A DNA stretch of 64,000 nucleotides from Bacillus sp. V2I10. GTDB lineage: Bacteria > Bacillota > Bacilli > Bacillales > Bacillaceae. Made by a program: the position numbers and the translations under genes. The stretch is taken from contig NZ_JAUSYV010000001.1 in assembly GCF_030817055.1 (NCBI RefSeq), positions 892,001-956,000 on the forward strand. Direction: 5' to 3'. The stretch's first letter is position 1, and every line of letters begins with the position of its first letter. Of this stretch, positions 32,033-40,552 are shown piece by piece. Under the pieces are notes generated by a model. The model saw only the letters and a program-made list of their open reading frames with translations. It made no database searches and was not told the origin of the DNA.

Positions 32033-33253
32033 TCAGCCATTCGCTTTCAACAGCGGTTCACTGCTTTCATTCTTGTTTTTCAGACTTATTTTTTTACCAT
32101 GCAGAGCATAATAAACAGCAAGGCCTCCCAAGATGAAAAATGAACTGAAGAAATACAGGGAACTAAATTCAATTTTTGTCGTGATGACACCTACAAGGAA
32201 GGAGCCAATGCCGATTCCGATATCAAAAATGGATAAGAAGGTAGCAGTGGCAAGCCCTCTTCTTTTAGGTTCCGCAGATTGAATGGCAATCGTTTGAAAG
32301 CTTGGAAACAATGTTCCCCATCCTAAGCCAATAAGAGCTGCCGACAGTAAAAAGCTTAATGATGTATCTGCCATGCTTAGAAGCACCATGCCAGATGCAA
32401 AGCAAACAATCGCCGGATAAATGATGACATTTGCCCCGTATTGATCAAACCATCTTCCAGTGAAGGGCCGTGCAATTAGCATAACGATAGCATAAACTAC
32501 AAAGAAGTAGCTTGCTGCTTCAATTAAGCCAATTTCTTTCGCATAAACCGAAACAAACGAAAGAATGGAAGCATAGACAAGGGCAAATAAACCTGCAACA
32601 ATAGCAATCGAAATGGCTGTTGGTTCAAATAGTCCTTTCAAGCCTTTGTTATCGATTGAAGGCACCACTTTGCTGCTTGTTTTTACAGGCTTTGGCAGCT
32701 TGATGATAAGACCGGAGAACAGAGAGAAAAAGGCAGTGAAGATACAGATGCCGAACATCGCTGCTGTTCCCCATTGTTCCATTGCAGTAAGTCCGAGAAA
32801 CGGACCGATGACCATTGCAAGGTTCATTGACATCGCATAATAGCCCATTCCTTCCCCGCGCCTGGATTCTGGAATAATATCTGCAACAATCGCCCCTGCT
32901 GCTGTTGTAGCCATTCCAAATCCAATCCCATGAAAAAAGCGGAGAAGATACAGCCCGTTCATAGTATTTGTAAAATAGTAGAGAAGAGATCCTAAAGCAA
33001 AGATAGAAAGAGAGGATATCAGCACAATCCTTTTTCCGTAGAGCTCAATCCACTTTCCTGCAAAAGGGCGGATGACAATCGCTGCCATAAGAAAAATTGT
33101 CACGATCAGTCCTGCTTGTGATGGCTTGCCGTTCAAATCATGAAGAGAATAGATTGGAAGTGTAACAAGCAAATAGTAAAACGTTAAAAACAGAAAAAAG
33201 CTGCTTAAAGATATAGAGAGAAAATCTTTTGTCCATAGTTTTTGTTCTTTCAT
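32033..33253 (-). CDS. Major facilitator superfamily efflux transporter
   Basis: 406 residues, 12 helices, with the MFS motif A equivalent GKWIELYGKR between helices 2 and 3 and a repeat in the second half (GRWFDQYGA). GGIGFGMATTAAGAIVAD resembles the helix 5 drug-antiporter region. Encoded 4 nt after the MarR gene and transcribed with it, so likely a MarR-controlled exporter of a toxic compound. Substrate unknown. Confidence 0.88.
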   Translation of the reverse strand: MKEQKLWTKDFLSISLSSFFLFLTFYYLLVTLPIYSLHDLNGKPSQAGLIVTIFLMAAIVIRPFAGKWIELYGKRIVLISSLSIFALGSLLYYFTNTMNGLYLLRFFHGIGFGMATTAAGAIVADIIPESRRGEGMGYYAMSMNLAMVIGPFLGLTAMEQWGTAAMFGICIFTAFFSLFSGLIIKLPKPVKTSSKVVPSIDNKGLKGLFEPTAISIAIVAGLFALVYASILSFVSVYAKEIGLIEAASYFFVVYAIVMLIARPFTGRWFDQYGANVIIYPAIVCFASGMVLLSMADTSLSFLLSAALIGLGWGTLFPSFQTIAIQSAEPKRRGLATATFLSIFDIGIGIGSFLVGVITTKIEFSSLYFFSSFFILGGLAVYYALHGKKISLKNKNESSEPLLKANG

Positions 33254-33257
33254 ACTT

Positions 33258-33692
33258 TCATCCCCGTTCTGAATTTCTTATGTGCTGAAGCCACTGCTGG
33301 ATGTATGTCCGGAGAGGATCTTGCATGTCATCAGGAATTGCTTTAAGTAAGTCATTCTCCATTTCTAATACGGATTTTTCCCATAGTGCATAATCATTTA
33401 TTGCTTTATCTGTAAGCTTTATATGCTTTGTCCGTTTATCAGAACCTGGGATTTGAAGAACATACCCTTGCTTCACAAGTCTCTGAATCGTCCGGGTCAT
33501 TGGCGGAGCTTCAATTGAGAGGTAGTCACAGAGCTCTGTCTGTGTAAGTGTTCCATATTTTTTTAAGGTGAATAAAACGGTCCATTGTGCACTGAACAGG
33601 CCATGGGGCTGTAAAACCTCGTTCAGCCGTTTTGTAAGCTGCCTTGAAAGCTGCTGAATGGAGTGGAAAATATTCTGATCAATTTCTGACAT
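33258..33692 (-). CDS. MarR-family repressor
   Basis: 144-residue winged-helix regulator: dimerisation helices at the ends, DNA-binding domain TLTQTELCDYLSIEAPPMTRTIQRLVKQG and wing PGSDKRTKHIKLT. Heads the marR-MFS operon. Two copies of AGTTACCTNGGTAACT-like palindromes just upstream are the obvious operators. ATG after CCGAGGAGAAATA. Confidence 0.9.
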   Translation of the reverse strand: MSEIDQNIFHSIQQLSRQLTKRLNEVLQPHGLFSAQWTVLFTLKKYGTLTQTELCDYLSIEAPPMTRTIQRLVKQGYVLQIPGSDKRTKHIKLTDKAINDYALWEKSVLEMENDLLKAIPDDMQDPLRTYIQQWLQHIRNSERG

Positions 33693-33711
33693 ATTATTTC
33701 TCCTCGGAAAT

Positions 33712-33764
33712 TAGTTACCTAGGTAATTATAACATAAAATTCTAGAAAAGTTACCTGGGTAACT
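33712..33764 (-). promoter_or_regulatory. Two MarR operators
   Basis: TAGTTACCTAGGTAATTA (33712-33729) and AGTTACCTGGGTAACT (33749-33764), centres about 36 nt apart, sharing AGTTACCTNGGTAA. They occupy the promoter region of marR-MFS and lie 75 nt ahead of the divergent small gene at 33838. Confidence 0.85.
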
Positions 33765-33837
33765 ATTGGGAAAACTTCTTTATAGAATTCATCAATTGTG
33801 AGAAAATGTAGAGGAGTTTAAAGGAGCGTGATTAGGC

Positions 33838-34140
33838 GTGATTGTTATGCTCGTTGTTGTTTCTTTTATTTATGCCATGCTAGCTGTCATCTATACGGTT
33901 TTTTTTATTGAGGCAATTACTGAGCGAAAGCGATACAAGCTTCAGCATCTCCTGCATATTATCTTATGGTTCACAGGAGCGTTTGTGCTTAGCATATATC
34001 ATGCAGGCACGCATCTGTACTGGATGATTTATTTGCTTGTCTCCCTATCAATAGCAGCCGCCGGCTATTCAGTCAGTTATTTTCGCGGAAAACAGATCAT
34101 TGATAAGACTGTGATTCAACTAATTAAAATCAGACCATAA
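33838..34140 (+). CDS. Small hypothetical membrane protein
   Basis: 100 residues, three predicted helices (VMLVVVSFIYAMLAVIYTVFF; HIILWFTGAFVLSI; WMIYLLVSLSIAAAGYSV), basic tail. GTG start after AAAGGAGCGTGA. Divergent from the marR-MFS operon and close to its operators, so possibly in the same regulon. Family unknown. Confidence 0.6.
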   Translation: MIVMLVVVSFIYAMLAVIYTVFFIEAITERKRYKLQHLLHIILWFTGAFVLSIYHAGTHLYWMIYLLVSLSIAAAGYSVSYFRGKQIIDKTVIQLIKIRP

Positions 34141-34172
34141 AAAAATCCTCAAGCAATCGCTTGAGGATTTTT
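34138..34172. terminator. Bidirectional terminator
   Basis: AAAAAATCCTCAAGC, AATC, GCTTGAGGATTTTT. Shared by the convergent small membrane protein gene and gntP. Confidence 0.9.
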
Positions 34173-34176
34173 CTTC

Positions 34177-35526
34177 TTATACAAACATACTTAGCAATAA
34201 GATAAACACAAGTGCCGCAACTGAAATGATAGTCTCAAGCACTGTCCACGTTTGAAGCGTTTCTTTAACAGTCATCCCAAAATACTCTTTAATCATCCAG
34301 AAACCTGAATCATTAACGTGAGAAAGAATGAGTGAGCCAGCGCCTGTTGCTAATACAAGAAGCTCAAGGTTTACACCCGGAACTACTGCTGCAATTGGAG
34401 CAACGATACCTGCTGCTGTCATCATGGAAACAGTGGCAGAACCAGTTGCAACGCGAATCATCGCAGCAATTCCCCAAGCAAGGAGAATCGGAGAAACATT
34501 CGATTCCTGCGCAAGCTGTGCAATGTAATCACCAATGCCTGAATCGAGAAGAACTTTATTAAACGCACCGCCTGCACCGATAACTAATAGAATCGTAGCA
34601 GTAGGAGCCAAGCAATCGTTTGTCAGTTTCAAGATTTTATCACGGTTCATGCCGCGGAAGAAGCCAAGACTGAAGAATGAGTAAACGGTTGCAATTAATA
34701 GAGCAACTACAGGATCTCCAAGGAATCGGAAAACTTCAAATGCTGTGCTTTCTTTTGATAAAAACAGCTCTGCAATCGAAGCAGAAAGCATTAAGAAAAC
34801 AGGGATTAAAACCGTGATAACAGTATTTAAAAAGCCAGGAAGCTCGTTTTCATCTTTTTGTTCTGTCAGCTGATCACCAATTTCCTTTGGAACCGTTTTG
34901 TGGATGCGTTTACCAATCCATTTACCGTAAACAGGACCTGCTAAAATCGCAGTCGGAAGACCAACAATAATCGAGTAAAGAATCGTGATGCCTACGTCAG
35001 CTTTGAATATTCCAACAGCTGCCATTGCGGCTGGATGCGGAGGCACTAAGCCGTGCACAACAGATAAACCAGCTACAAGCGGAACCCCAAGGCTGACTAA
35101 AGAAACTCCAGTACGGCGTGCAATTGTGAAAACAAGCGGGATTAAGAGAACGAACCCAACCTGGAAGAAAACGGGTATCCCAACGATGAAAGCAACAAAC
35201 ATCATCGCCCAGTGAACATTTTTTTCTCCGAATTTTGCAATCAGAGTATTGGCAATGCGCTCGGCACCGCCTGATTCTGCCATCATTTTGCCAAGCATTG
35301 TACCTAGTGCAAGAACGATTGCAAGAAATCCTAACGTATTTCCCATGCCGGCTTTGATCGAATCAATGATGCCAGGCACCTCGGGATTAGTAGATATAAG
35401 CGGCATTCCAGTCGCAAGACCAACACCGATAGCGGTTACAATTAATGCGACAAAAGGATTCAGCTTTGCCACAGTTATGAGCAGTAGAAGGGCAACGATT
35501 GCTGCGAAGACGATGAGTAATAGCAT
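34177..35526 (-). CDS. gntP: Gluconate:H+ symporter GntP
   Basis: 449 residues, 12-14 helices of the GntP family. Features include LGTMLGKMMAESGGAERIA, GIPVFFQVGFVLLIPLVF, LVPPHPAAMAA, ATGSATVSMMTAAGI and HVNDSGFWMIKEY near the end. Imports gluconate for gntK. Leftward, with its own promoter overlapping candidate RpiR and cre sites, and divergent from no gene: the regulator precedes it on the same strand, separated by a 120-bp repeat. Confidence 0.93.
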   Translation of the reverse strand: MLLLIVFAAIVALLLLITVAKLNPFVALIVTAIGVGLATGMPLISTNPEVPGIIDSIKAGMGNTLGFLAIVLALGTMLGKMMAESGGAERIANTLIAKFGEKNVHWAMMFVAFIVGIPVFFQVGFVLLIPLVFTIARRTGVSLVSLGVPLVAGLSVVHGLVPPHPAAMAAVGIFKADVGITILYSIIVGLPTAILAGPVYGKWIGKRIHKTVPKEIGDQLTEQKDENELPGFLNTVITVLIPVFLMLSASIAELFLSKESTAFEVFRFLGDPVVALLIATVYSFFSLGFFRGMNRDKILKLTNDCLAPTATILLVIGAGGAFNKVLLDSGIGDYIAQLAQESNVSPILLAWGIAAMIRVATGSATVSMMTAAGIVAPIAAVVPGVNLELLVLATGAGSLILSHVNDSGFWMIKEYFGMTVKETLQTWTVLETIISVAALVFILLLSMFV

Positions 35527-35553
35527 TTATAAAATCCTTTCTTGTTCAAAAAT

Positions 35554-35635
35554 TTGAAAGCACTTTCAACTAGTGATTCCGATTATATGAAAAATATTTT
35601 TTAAAATCAATACATTTATGAAAAAATATTTTATT
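35554..35635 (-). promoter_or_regulatory. gntP promoter with cre and RpiR-like operators
   Basis: Minus-strand promoter TTGATT, 17 nt, TATAAT (plus-strand 35605-35610 and 35582-35587). Between the boxes lies AAAAATATTTTT with a flanking G (35589-35601), and a similar palindrome is centred near 35626. TTGAAAGCACTTTCAA (35554-35569), a cre site with one deviation from consensus, covers the transcript start region. Confidence 0.7.
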
Positions 35636-35710
35636 TTCCAAAGCCGGAAAAAAAAGAGAACCGAGGCTCTCTTGTTAAATTATAGGAGTTAATATATATT
35701 AGCACATTGA

Positions 35711-35832
35711 TGTCTAGCTCCAGTGCCTAACTCCTCGGTCAAACGGCTCCGCCAAAAAAGTCAAACCCGGACTTTTCCGTCGGATCCTTATCTGCCTTTC
35801 GGAGCTGATCAAGGCGCTTCCGCTTTTCTTAT
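35711..35832 (+). repeat. 120-bp dispersed palindromic repeat, copy A
   Basis: Begins GTCTAGCTCCAGTGCC, contains AAAAGTC...GACTTTT as a central stem and ends GATCAAGGCGCTTCCGCTTTTCTT. Ends overlap the stop codon of the RpiR gene. Same element as copies B-D; related repeats are familiar from Bacillus genomes. Confidence 0.9.
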
Positions 35833-36674
35833 ACGCGTGTTTCCGAAATGGCGTCACGAACTTTTTCCAATGATTTTTTGGCGTCATCTTTGTTTGAAAT
35901 CATCATGTTTACATAAAGAGCATCAATCAGACTGAGCTGGCCAATTCTTGAAGCGAGCGCTTCTGACCGGTATTCCGTTTCCTCAGAGCTTGTAAAGAGA
36001 GTGACATCTGCATTTTGACCGATCGGTGATTTTGGAAAACCAGTAATGCCAATGGTTTTTGCCCCATTTTTTTTAGCCGTATTCATCACCTTAATAGTGT
36101 CCTTGTTCGTTCCTGAGTGAGAAATTACGACAGCAACATCACGGTCTGTCAGCTGGGAAGCCGACATCAGCTGAAAGTGCGAATCGATGAACGCATAGGC
36201 CGAAATGCCAGTACGTATAAACTTATGATAGGCATCCATAGCTATGATGGCCGATCCTCCCGTTCCATAAAAATTAACGTGATTCGCGTTTGTGAGAATG
36301 CCGGAAGCTTTTTTTATGGAGGAAAAATCCAATATCTGAAGTGTGTTTTCGAGTGTTCTGATATTTGAATGAAAAACTTTTTCAGCGACAGCCTTTTCAT
36401 TGTCATTTTCATTAATTTCCTCGAGGATTTGCTGAATCGGACTCATGATTTCAGAGGCAAGCGCAATTTTCATGGCCTGGTACCCTTTAAAATCTATGCG
36501 CTTACAAAACCGGAAAACAGTCGCTTCTGCAACGCCGAGATTATCGGCCACTTCGTTAATCGTACTATGAATAATTTCTTTCGGGTTCTCCAAAATATAA
36601 TTAGCAATCTTTTTTTCTTTTTGACTTAACCTTGCATAATGAGAACGAATACTTCCTAAACAGTTTTGCCCCAT
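35829..36674 (-). CDS. RpiR/MurR-family regulator of the gluconate genes
   Basis: 281 residues: N-terminal HTH_6 domain (SQKEKKIANYILENP, AEATVFRFCKRIDFKGY), then a SIS sugar-phosphate-binding domain (NFYGTGGSAIIAMDA, VISHSGTNKDTI, GITGFPKSPI). Such regulators sense phosphosugars, here probably 6-phosphogluconate. It lies among gntP, gnd and gntK and is flanked by inverted copies of a 120-bp repeat. The AT palindromes in both the gntP and gnd promoters are its probable targets. It takes the place of GntR used in B. subtilis. Confidence 0.88.
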   Translation of the reverse strand: MGQNCLGSIRSHYARLSQKEKKIANYILENPKEIIHSTINEVADNLGVAEATVFRFCKRIDFKGYQAMKIALASEIMSPIQQILEEINENDNEKAVAEKVFHSNIRTLENTLQILDFSSIKKASGILTNANHVNFYGTGGSAIIAMDAYHKFIRTGISAYAFIDSHFQLMSASQLTDRDVAVVISHSGTNKDTIKVMNTAKKNGAKTIGITGFPKSPIGQNADVTLFTSSEETEYRSEALASRIGQLSLIDALYVNMMISNKDDAKKSLEKVRDAISETRV

Positions 36675-36698
36675 AGAATATGACCTCGCTTACATTTA

Positions 36699-36823
36699 CT
36701 AAGAAAAGCGGAAGCGCCTTGGTCAGCTCCTGCAGGCAGATAAGGATCAGCCAGAAAAGTCCGGGTTTGACTTTTTTGGCTGACGTTCTGGCCGGGGAGT
36801 CAGGCGCTTCAGCTAGACATGAA
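36699..36823 (-). repeat. 120-bp dispersed palindromic repeat, copy B (inverted)
   Basis: Read on the minus strand it begins ATGTCTAGCTGAAGCGCC, has AAAAAAGTCAAACCCGGACT in the middle and ends GACCAAGGCGCTTCCGCTTT. Opposite orientation to copy A, so the RpiR gene is bracketed by long inverted repeats. Confidence 0.9.
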
Positions 36824-36875
36824 TACGGAATCTTAAATACTTTTTATCCTTCGAAAAAAAGTATAGCATAAAAAG

Positions 36876-36930
36876 AATATGAAAAAAAATTTCTTGAAAA
36901 CGATTGCAGAAGAAAAAAATTTTCGTATAA
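36876..36930 (+). promoter_or_regulatory. gnd promoter with cre and RpiR-like operators
   Basis: TTGCAG (36903-36908), 16-nt spacer, TATAAT (36925-36930). GAAAAAAATTTTC (36911-36923) fills the spacer and an ATGAAAAAAAATTTC stretch precedes at about 36879. TTGAAAACGATTGCAG (36893-36908) is a cre candidate with one mismatch over the -35. Confidence 0.65.
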
Positions 36931-36971
36931 TAGGAATAGGACAAAAACAAGATATAAAGGAGTTTTAAAAC

Positions 36972-37871
36972 ATGCAAGTAGGTTTAATTGGTTTAGGGAA
37001 AATGGGATATAATCTTTCACTTAATTTAATAGATCATAAACATGAGGTTGTTGCATTTGATATTGATTCAGATGCTGTAAATAAAATTGCTAATAGGGGT
37101 GCGGCAGGCTCACCTTCAATTGAAGATCTAGTTTCTAAGCTTCCATCTCCAAGAACGGTTTGGATGATGGTGCCTGCAGGCGTTATTACAGAAAATGTAC
37201 TATCTGAATTAAAGGATCTTCTTGCACCTGGAGATATCGTGATCGACGGCGGAAACTCAAATTACAAAGAATCCATTCGCCGCGGAAACGAATTAAAGGA
37301 ACTTGGCATTCATTTCTTTGATGTAGGAACAAGTGGAGGAATGGAAGGCGCAAGAAATGGAGCCTGCACAATGATCGGCGGAGAAAAAGAAGTGTTTGCT
37401 TCAATCGAACCTCTGTTTAAAGATATCTGTGTTGAAAATGGCTATTTATATGCCGGCGCTATGGGAAGCGGCCACTATTTGAAAATGGTTCATAACGGCA
37501 TTGAATACGGAATGATGCAATCTATTGCAGAAGGCTTTGAAGTGCTCGAGAAGAGTCAATTTGACTTTGACTATGAGCAGGTAGCACGAGTGTGGAACAA
37601 CGGTTCTGTTATTCGATCATGGTTAATGGAGCTGTCTCAAAATGCATTTTCAAAAGACTCAAGACTAGATGGTATCAAGGGAGTTATGCATTCATCCGGC
37701 GAAGGAAAATGGACAGTTGAGGAAGCATTAGACCTTCAGACTGCTACGCCAATTATCGCTTTATCCTTAATGATGAGATACCGCTCGCTTGATGAAGATA
37801 CTTTCTCCGGAAAAGTAGTGGCTGCGCTGCGCAATGAGTTTGGCGGACATGCTGTTATAAATAAAGACTAA
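36972..37871 (+). CDS. gnd: 6-phosphogluconate dehydrogenase, decarboxylating (short form)
   Basis: 299 residues, the shorter GntZ/YqeC-like class, converting 6-phosphogluconate to ribulose 5-phosphate and CO2. Rossmann motif GLIGLGKMGYN at the N-terminus, IDGGNSNYKES, catalytic-region GTSGGMEGARNG and KMVHNGIEYGMMQ with the proposed catalytic Lys. The Asp after the second beta strand (AFDID) points to NAD+ rather than NADP+. Preceded by ATAAAGGAG. Acts after gluconate kinase in the same cluster. Confidence 0.92.
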   Translation: MQVGLIGLGKMGYNLSLNLIDHKHEVVAFDIDSDAVNKIANRGAAGSPSIEDLVSKLPSPRTVWMMVPAGVITENVLSELKDLLAPGDIVIDGGNSNYKESIRRGNELKELGIHFFDVGTSGGMEGARNGACTMIGGEKEVFASIEPLFKDICVENGYLYAGAMGSGHYLKMVHNGIEYGMMQSIAEGFEVLEKSQFDFDYEQVARVWNNGSVIRSWLMELSQNAFSKDSRLDGIKGVMHSSGEGKWTVEEALDLQTATPIIALSLMMRYRSLDEDTFSGKVVAALRNEFGGHAVINKD

Positions 37872-37896
37872 CACGTTTAGGCATTAAAATGAGAAG

Positions 37897-37931
37897 GGAA
37901 GAGGCTTAACAACAAGCATCTTCTTTTTCGT
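37897..37931 (+). terminator. Terminator of gnd
   Basis: GAAGAGGCTT, AACAAC, AAGCATCTTC (one mismatch), then TTTTT. Confidence 0.8.
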
Positions 37932-37985
37932 TGTTTAGAAAATTTAAATCATGAATAGGTCCAGCTTATTAAATTAATTTAATTT

Positions 37986-38107
37986 GCGCCCTAGCTCCGG
38001 CGCCTCACTCCTCGGTCTGAATGGATCGCCAAAAAGTCAAAACCTGACTTTTCTGGCAGAGCCTTATCTGACTGTCGGAGCTGACCAAGGCGCCTGCGCT
38101 TTTGTAT
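37986..38107 (+). repeat. 120-bp dispersed palindromic repeat, copy C
   Basis: CTAGCTCCGGCGCC at the left, central AAAAGTC...GACTTTT stem, and GTCGGAGCTGACCAAGGCGC at the right. Same orientation as copy A, between gnd and gntK. Confidence 0.9.
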
Positions 38108-38143
38108 TTTCTAGATTTTGGCGCAATGTAAGGAGGAGTCACC

Positions 38144-39676
38144 TTGAATCAGAAATTTGTTATCGGAGTCGATATTGGCACAACAAGCACAAAATCCGTT
38201 TTATTTAAAACAGACGGAACAATCGTTTCAACATTTGGAGTGGAGTATCCGCTATATTCTCCAAACCCTGAAACAGCAGAACAAAATCCGCACGAGATCT
38301 TTCAAGCTGTGATCAAAACAATTAAGGAAGTAATCAGCAAAGTGGACCCGGCTGATCTGCTGTGCGTGTCTTTCAGTTCTGCGATGCACAGTGTCATCGC
38401 TGTTGACCGGGACGGGGTACCTCTTTCAAATTGCATGACTTGGGCAGATAACCGCAGTGCCAAGTGGGCAGAAAAAATAGCAAAAGAAATGAATGGCCAT
38501 GAGATTTATTTACGCACAGGGACACCTATTCACCCGATGTCCCCGCTGTCTAAGATAACGTGGATCCGAAATGAACAAACAGACTTATTTTTGAAAACGT
38601 TTAAATTTATTTCCATTAAAGAGTACGTTTTCCACAAGCTGTTTAAGCGCTTTGTTATCGACTATTCAATTGCTTCAGCAACAGGATTGTTTAACCTGGA
38701 GTCATTAGATTGGGATAAAGAAGCGCTTGAAGTTGCAGGAATTACGGCAGAACATCTTTCAGAACCTGTGAATACAACATTTTCTTTAACGGGACTAGAT
38801 GCTGTTTATGCAGCAGAGATGGGAATTCCTGCAGAGGTTCCGTTTGTAGTTGGCGCAAGTGATGGAGTTTTGTCAAATCTTGGAGTGAATGCAATACAGC
38901 CTGGCGTTGTTGCTGTTACAATCGGTACGAGCGGCGCGATTCGGACAGTTACCGACAAGCCGGTGACAGATCCAAAAGGACGTATCTTTTGCTATGCCCT
39001 GACTGATGATAAATGGGTAATCGGCGGTCCTGTTAATAATGGCGGAATGATCTTCAGATGGGTGCGCGATCAATTAGGCTCTTCTGAAATGGAAACAGCC
39101 AAGCGTTTAGGCAAAGATCCATACGAAGTGCTGACTGAGATTGCATCACTTGTAAAGCCAGGCTCTGACGGTTTGCTCTTTCATCCGTATCTGGCCGGCG
39201 AACGTGCTCCTTTATGGGATGCAAACGCGAGAGGTTCCTTCTTCGGGCTTTCACTTCACCATAAAAAAGAACATATGATACGCTCTGTATTAGAAGGCGT
39301 TATTTTTAACTTATATACTGTGCTGCTTGCACTTGAAGAGCTGATCGGCGAGCCGAAAAGTATTCAGGCTACAGGCGGATTCGCTCGTTCAGAATTATGG
39401 CGCCAAATGATGGCGGATATTTTTGATCAGGAGGTTTCAGTTCCAGAAAGCTTTGAGAGCTCTTGCTTAGGTGCGGCGCTTCTTGGTTTATATGGACTTG
39501 GACATGTTGATTCTCTTGATGTAGTATCAGATATGGTCGGCGGTACCCACCACCACAAGCCGAACCCAGAACATGTTGAGGTTTATAAAGAATTAACACC
39601 AATCTATATTCGCCTTTCACGACTTCTGAAAGAGGAGTACGCAAGCATAGCGGCTTTTCAGCAAAAGCATATATAG
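38144..39676 (+). CDS. gntK: Gluconate kinase (FGGY family)
   Basis: 510-residue FGGY carbohydrate kinase that phosphorylates gluconate to 6-phosphogluconate. ATP/phosphate motif GVDIGTTSTKSVLF at the N-terminus, MTWADNRSAKWA, catalytic-region GASDGVLSNLG, GTSGAIR, and the FGGY signatures around YLAGERAPLWD and ATGGFARSELWRQMMAD. TTG start 8 nt after GGAGGAGTCACC. Followed 18 nt later by a PFK-like gene, likely one transcript. Confidence 0.93.
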   Translation: MNQKFVIGVDIGTTSTKSVLFKTDGTIVSTFGVEYPLYSPNPETAEQNPHEIFQAVIKTIKEVISKVDPADLLCVSFSSAMHSVIAVDRDGVPLSNCMTWADNRSAKWAEKIAKEMNGHEIYLRTGTPIHPMSPLSKITWIRNEQTDLFLKTFKFISIKEYVFHKLFKRFVIDYSIASATGLFNLESLDWDKEALEVAGITAEHLSEPVNTTFSLTGLDAVYAAEMGIPAEVPFVVGASDGVLSNLGVNAIQPGVVAVTIGTSGAIRTVTDKPVTDPKGRIFCYALTDDKWVIGGPVNNGGMIFRWVRDQLGSSEMETAKRLGKDPYEVLTEIASLVKPGSDGLLFHPYLAGERAPLWDANARGSFFGLSLHHKKEHMIRSVLEGVIFNLYTVLLALEELIGEPKSIQATGGFARSELWRQMMADIFDQEVSVPESFESSCLGAALLGLYGLGHVDSLDVVSDMVGGTHHHKPNPEHVEVYKELTPIYIRLSRLLKEEYASIAAFQQKHI

Positions 39677-39694
39677 AAAAGAAAGAGGGATAGC

Positions 39695-40501
39695 ATGCGC
39701 ATCGGAGTTCTCGGCATCGATACAATAAATGAAACGAAGTCTATCACCCAGGACATAACAAAGTTCGCCTCTGAAACAAACAGCGTAATAGAAGGACTTG
39801 AATGGCTGACGGCTTCATCAGAACTGAAGGCAGAAGCTTTGGAAAACTGGATTCGCTCTGTATCAGAGAAAACGCTTATTGAGAATAAGGAAAGTTTTAT
39901 TAAAGCCATCGAAGCATATGACGCAGTGATTGTATTTGGCGGAAGCAAGAAGGCTGTTGACGTGCTGTCTTTTGCACAAGTGAAATTGCTCTTTCTTCCA
40001 ATTTCCATTTTATCTGACCGCTCTTTAGGATACGATACAGCTTTGAATGAAGTTGTAACAAATGTGCTGAAAGTAAAAGACACGATCAGTTCTCTTTTAT
40101 ATATGAAGCAGAGAGTGTGCTGTGTTCAGCTCCCTGGAGAAGAACTTTCTGATTTAATGCGCGATTCGGCGGCCGCTGTGGATGGGCTGGTTGTTACCGG
40201 AGGAGAATCTGTGTGGATGCACGCTGCAGATTATTTAAGAGAGAAAGATCAAAAAGGAGTGACCTACTCTTTCTTGATTATTAATGAATCCATTCAGCCA
40301 GAACAGCTGGGAGCATTCCTGCTGCAGCAGATGGACCTTGATTTTAAAGAGCTGTTATTTGATGAATCTCAATGCATGAGCTCACGTCCGACTGCCGCTG
40401 ACCGGATTATTGAGAAAAATCTTTCTCAGGCAGTATATGAGTGGCTGAAAAACGCGGATTATACAAAACAGCTGACAATCGAAAACAAAGAAGTAAAATG
40501 A
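39695..40501 (+). CDS. Degenerate phosphofructokinase-like protein in the gluconate operon
   Basis: 268 residues. It aligns along its length with ATP-dependent 6-phosphofructokinase by eye: RIGVL start, DAVIVFGGSKKAVDV (78-90) at the GGDGS position, LPISILSD then GYDTALNEVVTNVLKVKDT (112-130) matching FDTALNTVIDAIDKIRDT, and SRPTAADRIIEKNLSQAVYEWL (230-251) matching [21 protein letters not shown]. But the ATP-binding GGDG and the catalytic TIDND motif are lost. So the fold is probably kept and kinase activity absent; a sensor or regulator of sugar phosphate is plausible. AGAGGGATAGC precedes the ATG. Confidence 0.7.
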   Translation: MRIGVLGIDTINETKSITQDITKFASETNSVIEGLEWLTASSELKAEALENWIRSVSEKTLIENKESFIKAIEAYDAVIVFGGSKKAVDVLSFAQVKLLFLPISILSDRSLGYDTALNEVVTNVLKVKDTISSLLYMKQRVCCVQLPGEELSDLMRDSAAAVDGLVVTGGESVWMHAADYLREKDQKGVTYSFLIINESIQPEQLGAFLLQQMDLDFKELLFDESQCMSSRPTAADRIIEKNLSQAVYEWLKNADYTKQLTIENKEVK

Positions 40502-40505
40502 AGTG

Positions 40506-40540
40506 AAGCCTGCAGCGGTAGAATGCTGCGGGCTTTTTTC
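40506..40540 (+). terminator. Terminator of the gntK operon
   Basis: AGCCTGCAGC, GGTAGAAT, GCTGCGGGCT (one wobble), then TTTTT. Confidence 0.85.
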
Positions 40541-40552
40541 TTAGATGAAATG

